Assembly (NCBI RefSeq): GCF_029873215.1
Contig: NZ_CP123620.1
Span: 930,001 to 994,000 of the forward strand
Direction of reading: 5' to 3'
DNA length: 64,000 nt
DNA from: Nocardioides sp. BP30
GTDB lineage: Bacteria > Actinomycetota > Actinomycetes > Propionibacteriales > Nocardioidaceae
The notes under the pieces were generated by a model, which worked only from the letters and a program-made list of their open reading frames with translations, did not search any database and was not told the DNA's origin. Of this stretch, positions 8,479 through 19,813 are shown piece after piece. The position numbers and the translations under genes are program-made. The first letter of the stretch is position 1. The number at the start of each line of letters is the position of its first letter.

Positions 8479-9509
8479 GGTCCTCGGGCATGCGCCGGAT
8501 CATCGTTCCGCTCATCGTCGTCGCCCTCCTGGCCGTGGGCGTGACCGGCCTGCGGCTGATGCGCGGCGGGGGGACGACCTTCAGCGCACTCTTCGACTCG
8601 ACCGTCGGGCTCTACCGGGGCTCGGACGTGGAGATCCTCGGCGTGCCGGTGGGCACCGTCACCGCCGTCGAACCGACCGGCGACAAGGTCCGGGTGACGA
8701 TGCGCCTCGACCGCGGCCAGAAGGTGGCCGCCGACACCGCCGCGGTCATCATCGCGCCGACGCTGGTCAGCGACAGGTACGTGCAGCTGACCACGCCCTA
8801 CACCTCGGGCAAGCGATTGGCCAGCGGCGCCACGATCACGCGGACCGCCGTCCCGGTCGAGGTCGACAAGCTCTACCAGAGCCTGGACAGCATCGCGAAG
8901 GACCTCGGTCCCGACGGTGCCAACAAGAACGGTGCGCTCTCCCGGCTGCTGCAGGTCGCGGCCGCCAACCTGCAGGGCAACGGCAAGGACATCAACACGA
9001 TGATCGGAGAGTTCGGCAAGGCCACCGGAACGCTGGCGGACTCGGGGGACGACCTCTTCGCCACCATCGGCAACCTGGAGTCGATCAACAAGGTCCTGGC
9101 CCAGCACGACACCAGCGTCGCCGGGATCAACCGCCAGTTCGCCGCCGTCACCGACGAGCTGGCCGGCGACCGGGACGACATGGCCGCGGCGGTCGCCAAC
9201 CTCGGCGACGCAATGGCCGACCTCGACGGCTTCATCAAGGACAACCGCGACCAGCTCAAGGCGAGCGTGCAGAAGCTGGTCGGTCCCACCCAGGTGCTGG
9301 TGAACCAGAAGAAGTCGTTGCGCGAGGCGGTCAAGCTGATCCCGCTGGCCCTGCAGGACTTCCTGCAGGCCTACGACGTCACGTCCAACACCATCGAGGG
9401 CCGTGCCGACCTCAACGAGCTCAGCCTGTGGGCCAAGGACGGGCTGTCGGGGCGCACCTCCGCGAACGCGCCGCCGACCCTCATCCCGGGACTGGGGGAT
9501 GACCGGTGA
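8475..9509 (+). CDS. Mce family protein, MceD position
   Basis: 344 aa from a GTG at the GTGA overlap; GGAGG at 8464-8468 sits correctly for this start, with an in-frame ATG five codons later as alternative. Transmembrane anchor about 7-28, MCE domain about 33-110 (SDVEILGVPVGTV), then a helical region to about 310. Fourth MCE subunit of the operon. Confidence 0.87.
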   Translation: MRSSGMRRIIVPLIVVALLAVGVTGLRLMRGGGTTFSALFDSTVGLYRGSDVEILGVPVGTVTAVEPTGDKVRVTMRLDRGQKVAADTAAVIIAPTLVSDRYVQLTTPYTSGKRLASGATITRTAVPVEVDKLYQSLDSIAKDLGPDGANKNGALSRLLQVAAANLQGNGKDINTMIGEFGKATGTLADSGDDLFATIGNLESINKVLAQHDTSVAGINRQFAAVTDELAGDRDDMAAAVANLGDAMADLDGFIKDNRDQLKASVQKLVGPTQVLVNQKKSLREAVKLIPLALQDFLQAYDVTSNTIEGRADLNELSLWAKDGLSGRTSANAPPTLIPGLGDDR

Positions 9510-10864
9510 AGCGCCGTCGCCTGCTCGTCTCGGTCGTCGGCACGGTGGCCGCCACGCTCGCCCTGTCCGGCTGCTCCTTCGGCGGCTGGATCTACAACGC
9601 GAACCTGCCCGGTGGCGCCAAGCTCGGCTCCCACCCGCTGACGCTGACAGCCGATTTCGCCGACGTGCTGGACCTGGTCCCGCAATCCAGCGTGAAGGTC
9701 AACAACGTCGCCGTCGGCCGGGTCTCGCACATCGCGCTGGAGCCTGACGGTCACAGCGCCAAGGTGACCCTCCAGGTCAACCGGGACGCCACGCTTCCGG
9801 TCGGCACCACCGCTCGGATCGAGCAGACCTCGTTGCTGGGGGAGAAGTACGTCGCCCTGGTGCCGCCGGGCAGTGCCGGCTCCGGTGACGGCACGACGTC
9901 GGCTGCCGCCGTACAGGCCGGTCCGCAGTTGCGGGACGGCGCCAGGCTGCCGCTGGCCTCGACCTCGGAGTCGGTCGAGGTCGAGCAGGTGCTCGGTGCG
10001 CTCTCGATGGTGCTGAACGGAGGCGGGATCGGGCAGTTCCAGGAGATCTCCCGGGAGCTGCAGAAGATCGGTGACGGCCGCACGGACGAGATCCGGGACT
10101 TCCTCGGCCAGATCAATCGGTTCGTCTCCACGCTGGACCAGCGCAAGGGCGCGATCACCGCTGCCCTCGACGGCCTCGACCACCTCTCGACCGCGTTGCA
10201 GCACGACGACGACCAGATCGCCAACGCGCTGGACAACCTCAGCCCCGGGATGAAGGTGCTCTCCGACCAGCGCCCGCAGCTGGTGGCGATGCTGCAGTCG
10301 CTCGACAAGCTCTCCGACGTCACCGTCTCGACCCTCGACCGGTCGCAGCAGGACATCGTCGCCGACTTCAAGACCCTGGATCCGATCCTGACCAAGCTGG
10401 CCCGGGCGGGCTCGGACCTGCCGAACTCCCTGCAGATCCTGTTGACCTACCCCTTCCCCGACTCCGTGCTCGGGGCGATCAAGGGCGACTACCTCAACGT
10501 CTTCATGACCACCAACTTCCGCACCGTTCCCTCCGGATGTGCGGAAGAGGGCTGCGCGTGGCCTGCGGTGGGTCGCACGTCGGTGGGCGCCTCGAAGCGG
10601 ACCGGCGGAATCCCTCCCGCCTCTCCCACCGCGACCGAGGCGCCCCCGACGCTGCTGCCGGCCACCGACTCCCCGATCGCCGGTGCGTCCTCGGACACGG
10701 TGCCGGGACCGAGCATCCTGTCGCAGACGCCGTCGGCCTCGGCGGACGGTAGCCCGGCCGGGTCGGGGTCGTCCTCCAGCTCCGGGTCGGGCGCGGCCGC
10801 CGGCACGTCGTCACCGGTCGGCTCCCTCGCCGGCACCGCCTCCTCCGACAGCGAAGGGAGGTGA
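9506..10864 (+). CDS. Mce lipoprotein, MceE (LprK-like) position
   Basis: 452 aa from a GTG at a GTGA overlap. The signal peptide carries a clear lipobox, LSGC (cysteine near residue 22), so this is the lipid-anchored MCE subunit, as MceE/LprK is in mycobacteria. The MCE domain lies at about 45-120 (SSVKVNNVAVGRV). A helical part follows, and after residue 355 there is a long Ser/Pro/Ala/Gly-rich low-complexity tail that is probably disordered and wall-exposed. Confidence 0.88.
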   Translation: MKRRRLLVSVVGTVAATLALSGCSFGGWIYNANLPGGAKLGSHPLTLTADFADVLDLVPQSSVKVNNVAVGRVSHIALEPDGHSAKVTLQVNRDATLPVGTTARIEQTSLLGEKYVALVPPGSAGSGDGTTSAAAVQAGPQLRDGARLPLASTSESVEVEQVLGALSMVLNGGGIGQFQEISRELQKIGDGRTDEIRDFLGQINRFVSTLDQRKGAITAALDGLDHLSTALQHDDDQIANALDNLSPGMKVLSDQRPQLVAMLQSLDKLSDVTVSTLDRSQQDIVADFKTLDPILTKLARAGSDLPNSLQILLTYPFPDSVLGAIKGDYLNVFMTTNFRTVPSGCAEEGCAWPAVGRTSVGASKRTGGIPPASPTATEAPPTLLPATDSPIAGASSDTVPGPSILSQTPSASADGSPAGSGSSSSSGSGAAAGTSSPVGSLAGTASSDSEGR

Positions 10865-10869
10865 CAGGC

Positions 10870-12045
10870 GTGGTCACCAGCTCCGTGCGCATCAAGCTGA
10901 TCGCCTTCGTCGTCCTCGGCCTGATCGCCTCGGCCTACCTCGGCGCCAAGTACGCCGGCATCAGCCTGGTCGACTCCGGCTACACCGTCCGGGTGGAGCT
11001 CGCCGACGCAGGCGGGCTGTTCGCCAACGGCGAGGTCACCTACCGCGGCGTGCCGGTCGGCCGGATCAAGCAGCTCGAGCCGACCGCCGACGGTGTCGAG
11101 GCGACCCTGCGGATCTCCTCCGATGCGCCCGACCTCCCGGCCCACCCGACCGTGACCGTCGCGGACCGCTCCACCATCGGTGAGCAGTACCTCGACCTCG
11201 GCGGCCCCAGCGCCTCGAGCGGGAAGCACCTCGCCGACGGCGACCGGATCGAGGCCGCCGCAGCGACCCTGCCGCCCGACCTGTCGGGGCTGCTGCAGGA
11301 CACCGCCGACTTCGCCGCCTCGGTGCCCACCGATGACCTCAAGACGGTGATCGACGAGAGCTACGACCTGTCCCACGGCGTCTCCGGCGACCTGCGCCGG
11401 CTGATCTCCACCTCGCAGCAGTTCCAGAAGCAGGCCGACGACAACTGGCTGGTCAGCCAGGCGTTGATCCACGACTCCGCCACGGTGCTCAAGACCCAGG
11501 AGGAGTCGGCGGCGGACATCCGCGGCTACAGCTCGGACCTCGACGTGATCGCCAAGACCCTGAAGAGCTCCGACGGCGATCTGCGGACCCTGATCCAGAA
11601 CTCGCCCGACGCGGCCCGCCAGCTCGGTGAGCTCTTCGACCAGGTCGGCAGGCCGCTCGGCACCCTGATGGGCAACCTCATCAGCACGGCACAGATCTTC
11701 GGCACCAACGCCGACGGGTTGCAGGACACGCTGGTCCGGGTCCCCGAAGCGGTCAGCGTGGGCTATGCGGTCAGCGGATCGCAGGGCATGGACTTCGGCA
11801 TGATCCCGACGTTCTTCGACCCGTTGCCCTGCACCCAGGGCTACGGTGGCACCGCCATGCACTCCGGGACCGACACCTCCAGCAGCGGGTCGCTCAACCT
11901 CGACGCCGGCTGCACCGCGGCGACCTCCTCGGGCAAGGACGTCCTGGGACCCAGCGCGGTGAGCTCCGGCTCGGGCGCCGGCAAGGCGACCGCACGGGTC
12001 TCGGTGCCCAGCTCCCTCGCCGATCTCCTCGGAGGTGCACAGTGA
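10870..12045 (+). CDS. Mce family protein, MceF position
   Basis: 391 aa. I chose the GTG at 10870 because GGGAGG at 10856-10861 is 8 nt upstream. A GTG at 10861 is in frame but abuts that site. Transmembrane anchor about 7-27, MCE domain about 37-115 (GEVTYRGVPVGRI), long helical region, then a Ser/Gly-rich C-terminus. Last of the six MCE subunits. Confidence 0.87.
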   Translation: MVTSSVRIKLIAFVVLGLIASAYLGAKYAGISLVDSGYTVRVELADAGGLFANGEVTYRGVPVGRIKQLEPTADGVEATLRISSDAPDLPAHPTVTVADRSTIGEQYLDLGGPSASSGKHLADGDRIEAAAATLPPDLSGLLQDTADFAASVPTDDLKTVIDESYDLSHGVSGDLRRLISTSQQFQKQADDNWLVSQALIHDSATVLKTQEESAADIRGYSSDLDVIAKTLKSSDGDLRTLIQNSPDAARQLGELFDQVGRPLGTLMGNLISTAQIFGTNADGLQDTLVRVPEAVSVGYAVSGSQGMDFGMIPTFFDPLPCTQGYGGTAMHSGTDTSSSGSLNLDAGCTAATSSGKDVLGPSAVSSGSGAGKATARVSVPSSLADLLGGAQ

Positions 12046-12680
12046 CGGCCGACAAGACCGAGCTGATCGGCTCGTCAGCGGAGCCGACGTCGTCTGCGGA
12101 GCCTGTCGAGGCGCCCGAGGCTCCCGAGGCGCCCGAGGCGCCCGAGGCTTCCGAGGCCGCGCGGCCGCGAGGCGGTGCCGTACGGCGCTGGTGGCCCGCG
12201 GCCGTGGCGGTCGTGGCGCTGCTGGTGCTGGTCGCAGGGCTCCTGTCCTGGTGGCGGGCCGACCACGACGGTGACCGGGCGCTGGCACAGACGCGGGACG
12301 CGGTGCTGATCGCGGCCACGTCCCACATCGAGACGCTCAACTCCCTGGACTACCGGCACGTCGATGCCGGGTTGAAGGCGTGGAGCGCGGTGACGACCGG
12401 GACGCTGCACGACCAGCTCGGCCAGGTCACCGCCGACCAGCGCAAGCTGCTGGAGGACCAGAAGAAGATCTCGACCGGGAAGGTCGTCGACGCGGCCGTG
12501 TTCTCGCTCGCGGACGACACCGCCACCGTGCTCGCCTCGGTCGAGGTGACGGTGCGCGACGGCCAGGACACGACCGCCCAGCCGACGCTGAAGCGGAACC
12601 GGTTCAAGGCCGACCTCGTCGAGGTCCACGGTCGGTGGCTGGTGGAGGACCTGCAGCAGGTGGCGGTGGACATCTCGTGA
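12042..12680 (+). CDS. Mce-associated membrane protein
   Basis: 212 aa, GTG start in a GTGA overlap, with GGAGG at 12031-12035. The N-terminus contains APEAPEAPEAPEA repeats (about 20-40), then one transmembrane helix (about 47-70) and an extracytoplasmic domain typical of Mas/Mam proteins encoded after mceF. Such proteins stabilise Mce complexes in mycobacteria. The position in the operon supports the same role here. Confidence 0.8.
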   Translation: MTADKTELIGSSAEPTSSAEPVEAPEAPEAPEAPEASEAARPRGGAVRRWWPAAVAVVALLVLVAGLLSWWRADHDGDRALAQTRDAVLIAATSHIETLNSLDYRHVDAGLKAWSAVTTGTLHDQLGQVTADQRKLLEDQKKISTGKVVDAAVFSLADDTATVLASVEVTVRDGQDTTAQPTLKRNRFKADLVEVHGRWLVEDLQQVAVDIS

Positions 12681-13267
12681 TCGAGGAGACGATGGCGACA
12701 CCCGACCCCACGCCTGCGCGCACGCCCGAGCCTGCCGCCCCCGAGCCCGCCGGTGCGTCGCGCCGCCGCCGGCTGCTGTCGTGGGTGGCGCTGGTCGCGG
12801 CGGCGCTGATGCTCGCTGTCGGCATCGTCGGGTTCTCGAGGGCCCACGACCTGCGCTCGGGCGACTCCTCCCGCAACCACGCCCTCGTCGACGCGACGGC
12901 GACGGCCGAGGTGCAGTCACAGGTCTCGCAGGCGCTGGCGAAGGTGTTCAGCTACGACTATGCCGACCCGGCCACCACGCAGGAGGCCGCCGCCAAGCTG
13001 CTCGCCGGACAGGCCAGGTCGCAGTACGACACGCTGTTCAAGACCCTGGAGCAGAAGGCCCCCGGCCAGCAGCTGGTGCTGAGCGCTCAGGTGCAGAGCG
13101 CCGCCGTCAAGACCCTGACCGACTCCACCGCCACCCTGCTGGTCTTCCTGGACCAGTCCTCCCAGCGCAAGACCGACAGCGAGGCCAGCGTCTCCGCTGC
13201 CCAGCTCAGCGTGGATGCGACCAAGACCGGTGGGGTCTGGAAGGTGACCGGCCTCAAGCCGCTATGA
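12677..13267 (+). CDS. Mce-associated membrane protein, second copy
   Basis: 196 aa from the GTG in a GTGA overlap. An ATG at 12692, with GAGGAG only 3 nt before it, is an alternative start. Pro-rich N-terminus, one transmembrane helix (about 32-53), then an outer domain of the same general type as the preceding gene. It is the last gene of the mce operon, which ends in a long palindrome at 13282-13340. Confidence 0.78.
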   Translation: MIEETMATPDPTPARTPEPAAPEPAGASRRRRLLSWVALVAAALMLAVGIVGFSRAHDLRSGDSSRNHALVDATATAEVQSQVSQALAKVFSYDYADPATTQEAAAKLLAGQARSQYDTLFKTLEQKAPGQQLVLSAQVQSAAVKTLTDSTATLLVFLDQSSQRKTDSEASVSAAQLSVDATKTGGVWKVTGLKPL

Positions 13268-13281
13268 GCTCATGGTCGGGA

Positions 13282-13340
13282 TAGTCCGGGGCGCAGATCA
13301 GCCCTACCGGCGGGATACCCCTGATGTCCGCCCCGGACTA
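13282..13340. repeat. Palindromic intergenic element, copy 1 (bidirectional terminator-like)
   Basis: TAGTCCGGGGC (13282-13292) pairs perfectly with GCCCCGGACTA (13330-13340), enclosing a loop containing CCCTACCGG and TACCCCTGAT. It sits between the convergent ends of the mce operon and the MmyB-like regulator. A sequence-related element occurs at 61404-61470, so this is a dispersed repeat and not just a local terminator. Confidence 0.8.
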
Positions 13341-14162
13341 CCCCAACTCAACAGCGCTCAACGACCCCAGCAGCCGCAGCGAACGCGCCGTCTCCGATCC
13401 CGGTTCGGCGTGGTAGATCACCAGCAGCTGACCGCCCGAGTCGCCGATGGCGAGCTTCTCGCGGCGCAGCTCGAGTCGGCCGACGTCGGGGTGCTCCAGC
13501 TCCAGGAGGCCGCCGGCGAGGGGGCGTACGTCGTGCCGGGCCCACAGCTCGCGGAAGTGCTGGCTGGCCAAGGAGAGCTCACCGACCAGGGTGACGAACG
13601 CGGGGTCGGCGACCTCCGGGCCGAGCGAGACGCGCAGGCCGGCGACCATGTCGGCGACATCGCGCTCCCAGCGCGGGTTGCGGGCGCGGTCGTCGGGGTC
13701 GAGGAAGGTCGAGCGCAGCCGGTTAGCACCGGGCACGATGCTCGGGTAGAGGGCCGTCGCGAGCGGGTTGGCGGCCAGGACGTCGAAGGTCCGGCTCTCC
13801 ACGAAGGCCGGCAGGGTCAGCGAGCCGAGCAGCTGCAGGACCCCGACCGGCACTCGCTGCTGCGTGCGCGGCGCCGTCCGGCGCTGCCGACCTGAGGCCG
13901 AGGGCAGACCGAGCAGGTAGGCGGTGGCGGTGGCGTCCAACCGCAGCACGCGTGCCAGCGACTCCAGCACCTGCGGCGACGGGTTGCGGTCGCGGCCCTG
14001 CTCCAGGCGCAGGTAGTAGTCGGCGCTGATCCCGGCCAGCGTGGCGACCTCCTCGCGCCGCAGGCCCGGCGTACGGCGGACGCCGCTGACCACGATGCCG
14101 ACCGACGTCGGGTCGACCTGGGCACGGCGGGCACGCAGGTAGTCGCCGAGGGGATTCACCAC
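13338..14162 (-). CDS. XRE-family regulator with MmyB-like ligand-binding domain
   Basis: 274 aa. N-terminal helix-turn-helix (about 28-75; REEVATLAGISADYYLRLEQG is the family pattern) and a C-terminal MmyB-like PAS-type domain (about 100-260), which in related proteins may bind a fatty acid or other small ligand. Tandem GTG codons at the 5' end leave the start ambiguous by one codon. It is divergent from the aldo/keto reductase 100 bp away, an arrangement in which such regulators usually control the neighbour; that control is inference. Confidence 0.85.
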   Translation of the reverse strand: MVNPLGDYLRARRAQVDPTSVGIVVSGVRRTPGLRREEVATLAGISADYYLRLEQGRDRNPSPQVLESLARVLRLDATATAYLLGLPSASGRQRRTAPRTQQRVPVGVLQLLGSLTLPAFVESRTFDVLAANPLATALYPSIVPGANRLRSTFLDPDDRARNPRWERDVADMVAGLRVSLGPEVADPAFVTLVGELSLASQHFRELWARHDVRPLAGGLLELEHPDVGRLELRREKLAIGDSGGQLLVIYHAEPGSETARSLRLLGSLSAVELG

Positions 14163-14264
14163 GCTGACACTCTAGGCGCCGCGGCAGTCCCGATCCTGGT
14201 CCTGCCACCCCCAGGATCACCAGGGCTCTCCCGCCCGCTGGATCGACCGGGCAGGGTGGAGGAC

Positions 14265-15125
14265 ATGGCAGAACAACTTGGTGGAACCTACTCCCTCGGT
14301 GACCTCACCGTCCCGCGCGTCGGATACGGCGCGATGCAGCTCGCCGGCCCCGGCGTCTTCGGGCCGCCCCGCGACCGCGACGAGGCGATCGCGGTGCTGC
14401 GCACGGCCGTCGAGCTCGGCATCCGACACATCGACACCGCCGACTTCTACGGGCCGGTGGTGACCAACGAGATCATCCGCGAGGCGCTGGCGCCGTACGC
14501 CGACGACCTGGTGATCGTGACCAAGGTCGGCGCGCGTCGCGACGACCAGGGCGGCTGGCCGCACGCCCGCTCGCCGGAGGAGCTGCGCCAGCAGGTGCAC
14601 GACAACCTCGAGCACCTCGGCCGCGACGTCATCGACGTGGTCAACCTGCGCGTCGGCGGCCTCGACGCGCCCGAGCCGGGCTTGATCGCGGAGATGTTCG
14701 AGGCACTGGCCGAGCTGCGCGAGCAGGGCCTGATCCGCCACCTCGGGCTGAGCACGGTCGACGCCGAGCAGCTCGCCGAGGCCCAGCAGATCGCGCCGGT
14801 GGTGTGTGTGCAGAACTTCTACAACCTCGCCCACCGTGCCGATGACGACCTGGTCGCGCTGACCGCCGAGCAGGGCATCGCGTTCGTGCCCTACTTCCCC
14901 CTCGGGGGCTTCTCGCCGCTGCAGTCCGGCGCCCTGGACGCCGTCGCCGCACGGCTCGGCGCGACGCCGTTGGCGGTGGCGCAGGCCTGGCTGCTTCAGC
15001 GCTCACCGAACATCCTGCTCATCCCGGGCACCTCCTCGGTGGCGCACCTGCGCGAGAACGTCGCCGGCGCCCAGCTCGAGCTGCCGGCGGACGCGGTCGC
15101 CGAGCTCGACGCCATCGCCGGCTGA
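14265..15125 (+). CDS. Aldo/keto reductase
   Basis: 286 aa TIM-barrel oxidoreductase. The catalytic Asp and Tyr are seen in HIDTADFYG (about 58-66) and the Lys in VTKVG (about 85). At the usual catalytic His position the sequence reads VVNLRVGG, so the His is replaced, as in a subgroup of bacterial AKRs. The NADPH-binding end contains LLIPGTSSVAHLRENV. I chose the ATG with GGAGG immediately upstream; a GTG 9 nt earlier is possible. Substrate unknown; probably detoxifies a carbonyl compound under control of the divergent XRE protein. Confidence 0.85.
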   Translation: MAEQLGGTYSLGDLTVPRVGYGAMQLAGPGVFGPPRDRDEAIAVLRTAVELGIRHIDTADFYGPVVTNEIIREALAPYADDLVIVTKVGARRDDQGGWPHARSPEELRQQVHDNLEHLGRDVIDVVNLRVGGLDAPEPGLIAEMFEALAELREQGLIRHLGLSTVDAEQLAEAQQIAPVVCVQNFYNLAHRADDDLVALTAEQGIAFVPYFPLGGFSPLQSGALDAVAARLGATPLAVAQAWLLQRSPNILLIPGTSSVAHLRENVAGAQLELPADAVAELDAIAG

Positions 15126-15139
15126 CCGCTGCCCGTCCG

Positions 15140-15170
15140 CCGGAGACCACGCACTGTCAGTGGTCTCCGG
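15140..15170. terminator. Hairpin between AKR and tag genes
   Basis: CCGGAGACCAC (15140-15150) pairs perfectly with GTGGTCTCCGG (15160-15170) across a 9-nt loop. It lies 15 nt after the reductase stop and 14 nt before the tag start, so it could be a terminator or an operator for tag. There is no U-tract. Confidence 0.5.
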
Positions 15171-15183
15171 CAGGATGGGCGCC

Positions 15184-15774
15184 ATGGACGCAGTGCAGGG
15201 TGAGGACGGCATCGGCCGCTGTCCGTGGGCAGGTGGCCCGGGGCCGATGCGGGACTACCACGACACCGAGTGGGGCTCGCGGGTCGACGGCGAGTCAGCC
15301 TATTTCGAGCGGCTGACGCTGGAGGCGTTCCAGTCCGGGCTGTCGTGGTCGACGATCCTGGCGAAGCGCCCCGCGTTCCGTCGCGCCTTCCACGACTTCG
15401 ACGCCGAGAAGGTCGCCGCCTTCACCGACGAGGACCACGCCCGGCTGATGGCGGACGCCGGCATCGTCCGCAACCGGCTCAAGATCAGCGCGACCATCAC
15501 CAACGCCCGCGCGACCGTCGCGCTGCGCGAAGCCGAGGGTCTCGAGGCGCTGGTGCTCGCTCACATCCCGGCCGGCCCGGTCGATCACGGCGCCACGACG
15601 TCGCCGGAGTCGATCGCGCTCTCCAAGGCGTTGAAGCGGCGTGGCTTCGTCTTCGTCGGACCGACCACGATGTATGCGCTGATGCAGGCGATCGGGATCT
15701 TCGACCCCCACCTGCCGGGCTGCTTCCGCGCCGGCCTCAGCCCAGCGCAGCAGCCTCCGCAGCCAGCGCGGTGA
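15184..15774 (+). CDS. tag: DNA-3-methyladenine glycosylase I
   Basis: 196 aa. Tag removes 3-methyladenine from alkylated DNA. The zinc site is visible: RCPW near the N-terminus, YHDTEWG, and HLPGC near the C-terminus, matching the Cys-His-His-Cys ligands of the family. The start is the ATG at 15184 with AGGA 8 nt upstream; an ATG at 15175 is also in frame. Its last 38 nt overlap the end of the convergent eda gene. Confidence 0.92.
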   Translation: MDAVQGEDGIGRCPWAGGPGPMRDYHDTEWGSRVDGESAYFERLTLEAFQSGLSWSTILAKRPAFRRAFHDFDAEKVAAFTDEDHARLMADAGIVRNRLKISATITNARATVALREAEGLEALVLAHIPAGPVDHGATTSPESIALSKALKRRGFVFVGPTTMYALMQAIGIFDPHLPGCFRAGLSPAQQPPQPAR

Positions 15775-16358
15775 CCCGGTCCCAGTCGCCGGTCGCCAGG
15801 GCGTCGGCGGGAGTCAGCCAGGTGCCGCCCACGCAGCCCACGTTGGCCAGCTTCAGATAGTCGGGTGCCGTCGCGAGCCGGATCCCGCCCGTCGGGCAGA
15901 ACCGGGCGTCCGGCACCACCGTCGGCAGCGAGCCGAGGTACCCGACGCCGCCGGAGGCCTCGGCCGGGAAGAACTTCATCTCGGTGTATCCGGCTTCGAG
16001 CACGGAGAGCACCTCGGAGACCGTGGCCGTCCCGGGCAGGAACGGCAGGCCGGTGTCGGCCATCGCCGACAGCAGCGAGGGCGTGAGCCCCGGCGAGACC
16101 AGGAAGCTCGATCCTGCCTCGGCGGCCTGCTTGGCGCGGGCCGGCGTGGTGACAGTGCCGGCACCGACGACGATGTCGGGCACCTCGGCGGCGATCGCGC
16201 GGATCGCGTCCAGCGCGGCCTCGGTGCGCAGCGTCAGCTCGATGACCTTGATCCCGCCGGCCACCAGCGCCCGCGCGACGCCGACGCCCTGCTCGGCCGA
16301 GTCGACGACGACGACCGGGATGACAGGCGAGAGCGAGAGCAGGGACGTGGCGGACGGC

Positions 16359-16366
<8 letters not shown>
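15737..16366 (-). CDS. eda: KDPG (2-keto-3-deoxy-6-phosphogluconate) aldolase
   Basis: 209 aa class I aldolase that splits KDPG into pyruvate and glyceraldehyde 3-phosphate, the last step of the Entner-Doudoroff pathway. Active-site Glu is in [11 protein letters not shown] (about residue 43) and the Schiff-base Lys in [11 protein letters not shown] (about 130). It overlaps edd by 8 nt and is the last gene of zwf-edd-eda. Confidence 0.95.
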
Positions 16367-18245
<1,879 letters not shown>

Positions 18246-18246
18246 G

Positions 18247-19740
18247 TCAGGACTCCTGCCAGGATCGGCCGTCGCGCTCGATCAGCGTGAACGACGCGGT
18301 CGGTCCGGCCGAACCGGCCGGGTAGGTCTTGGGCGGCACCGCTGAGCTCTCCCAGTGCCGCAGGATCGGCTCGCACCACGCCCAGGCGGCCTCGACCTCG
18401 TCGCGTCGCATGAAGAGCGTCATGTTGCCGCGCACGACGTCCATCAGCAGCCGCTCGTAGGCGTCGGGTGAGCGCTTGTCGAAGGCGCTGGCATAGCTGA
18501 GGTCCAGTGAGACCGGCTTGAGCCGGTAGCCACCGGGGCCGGGCTCCTTGGCGTTGAGGTGGATGCGCATGCCCTCCTCGGGCTGCACCTGGATGGTGAG
18601 CCGGTTGGGCTCGGTGGCTCCCTCGCGCTGGCGGAAGGGGTCGTACGGCGCGTCCTTGAACACGACCACGATCTCGGAGGCCCGGCGGTCGAGCCGCTTG
18701 CCGGTGCGCAGATAGAAGGGGACTCCAGCCCAGCGCCAGTTCTGGATCTCGGCGCGCAGCGCCACGTAGGTCTCGGTCAGGGAGGCGTGCCCGGCCTCGC
18801 CCAGCTCCTCGACGTACCCGGGAACGGGCTCGCCCGCGACCCAGCCGGCGGCGTAGCGGCCGCGGACGGTGTCGCGGTCGACGTCCTCGGGCCGCATCGG
18901 GCGCAGTGCCTGGAGGACCTTGAGCTTCTCGTCGCGGACGTCCTCGCGGCCTCCGCCGATCTCGATCGGCGGCTCCATCGCGACCAGGCACAGCAGCTGG
19001 AGGAGATGGTTCTGCACCATGTCGCGCAGCGCACCGGACCGGTCGTAGTAGCCGGCCCGTGCGCCGGCACCGAGCGTCTCGCTGACGGTGATCTGGACGT
19101 GGTCGATCGAGTGGCTGTTCCACAGCGGCTCGAGGAAGGTGTTGGCGAAGCGGGTGACCAGCAGGTTCTGCACCGACTCCTTGCCCAGGTAGTGGTCGAT
19201 GCGGAAGATCTGGGACTCGTCGAACACGCTGCCGACCACGTCGTTGACGGCGCGCGCGGAGGCGAGGTCGTGACCGATCGGCTTCTCCAGCACCACCCGG
19301 GCCGGGGCCTCGGCCAGGCCACCGTCGCCGAGGTGGCGGCAGATGGGGCCGAACAGCGACGGCGCGACGGCCAGGTAGAAGACCCGGACGGTGTCGTCGG
19401 CGCCGTGCTCGGCGCCGGGCCGGTCCTTGAGCGTGCCGAACAGGGAGTGCCAGTCGTGGTCGTCCTCGACGTCGACCGAGACGTGGTGCAGTCGGGCGAG
19501 GAGGCGCTCGACGGCGCCGAGGTCGTGGTGCTCGGGAGCGACGTGCTCGGCGAGCGCGAGGCGCACCTGGGCACGGTAGGCGTCGTCGTCGAGCTCGCTG
19601 CGCGAGACGGCGATGACGCGGGTGTCGGCGGGGAGGCGGTCCTCGATGTCGCACTGGTACAGCGCGGGCAGCAGCTTGCGCAGCGCAAGGTCTCCGGTGC
19701 CACCGAAGACGACGAAGTCGCAGGCGTCTGGCAGGTCCAT
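18247..19740 (-). CDS. zwf: Glucose-6-phosphate 1-dehydrogenase
   Basis: 497 aa. N-terminal nucleotide site GGTGDLA (13-19) and catalytic RIDHYLGKE are intact. It oxidises glucose 6-phosphate to 6-phosphogluconolactone with NADP. I placed the start at the ATG preceded by GGGAG 9 nt upstream; the open frame extends 29 codons further without a ribosome site. First gene of the ED operon, divergent from a ROK regulator 73 bp away. No lactonase gene is present here. Confidence 0.95.
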   Translation of the reverse strand: MDLPDACDFVVFGGTGDLALRKLLPALYQCDIEDRLPADTRVIAVSRSELDDDAYRAQVRLALAEHVAPEHHDLGAVERLLARLHHVSVDVEDDHDWHSLFGTLKDRPGAEHGADDTVRVFYLAVAPSLFGPICRHLGDGGLAEAPARVVLEKPIGHDLASARAVNDVVGSVFDESQIFRIDHYLGKESVQNLLVTRFANTFLEPLWNSHSIDHVQITVSETLGAGARAGYYDRSGALRDMVQNHLLQLLCLVAMEPPIEIGGGREDVRDEKLKVLQALRPMRPEDVDRDTVRGRYAAGWVAGEPVPGYVEELGEAGHASLTETYVALRAEIQNWRWAGVPFYLRTGKRLDRRASEIVVVFKDAPYDPFRQREGATEPNRLTIQVQPEEGMRIHLNAKEPGPGGYRLKPVSLDLSYASAFDKRSPDAYERLLMDVVRGNMTLFMRRDEVEAAWAWCEPILRHWESSAVPPKTYPAGSAGPTASFTLIERDGRSWQES

Positions 19741-19813
19741 GTGACTACGCTCCCATTGATTTTGGATCGATACAAGCAGGACATCGGTCTTTTTGTGACA
19801 TAAGTGGGGCTCT
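19741..19813. promoter_or_regulatory. Divergent zwf / ROK-regulator promoter region
   Basis: The 73-bp intergenic segment is unusually AT-rich for this window (TTGATTTTGGATCGATACAA and TCTTTTTGTGACATAA) and must hold promoters for both zwf-edd-eda and the ROK gene. An operator for the ROK protein is expected here, but I cannot define its core. Confidence 0.5.
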
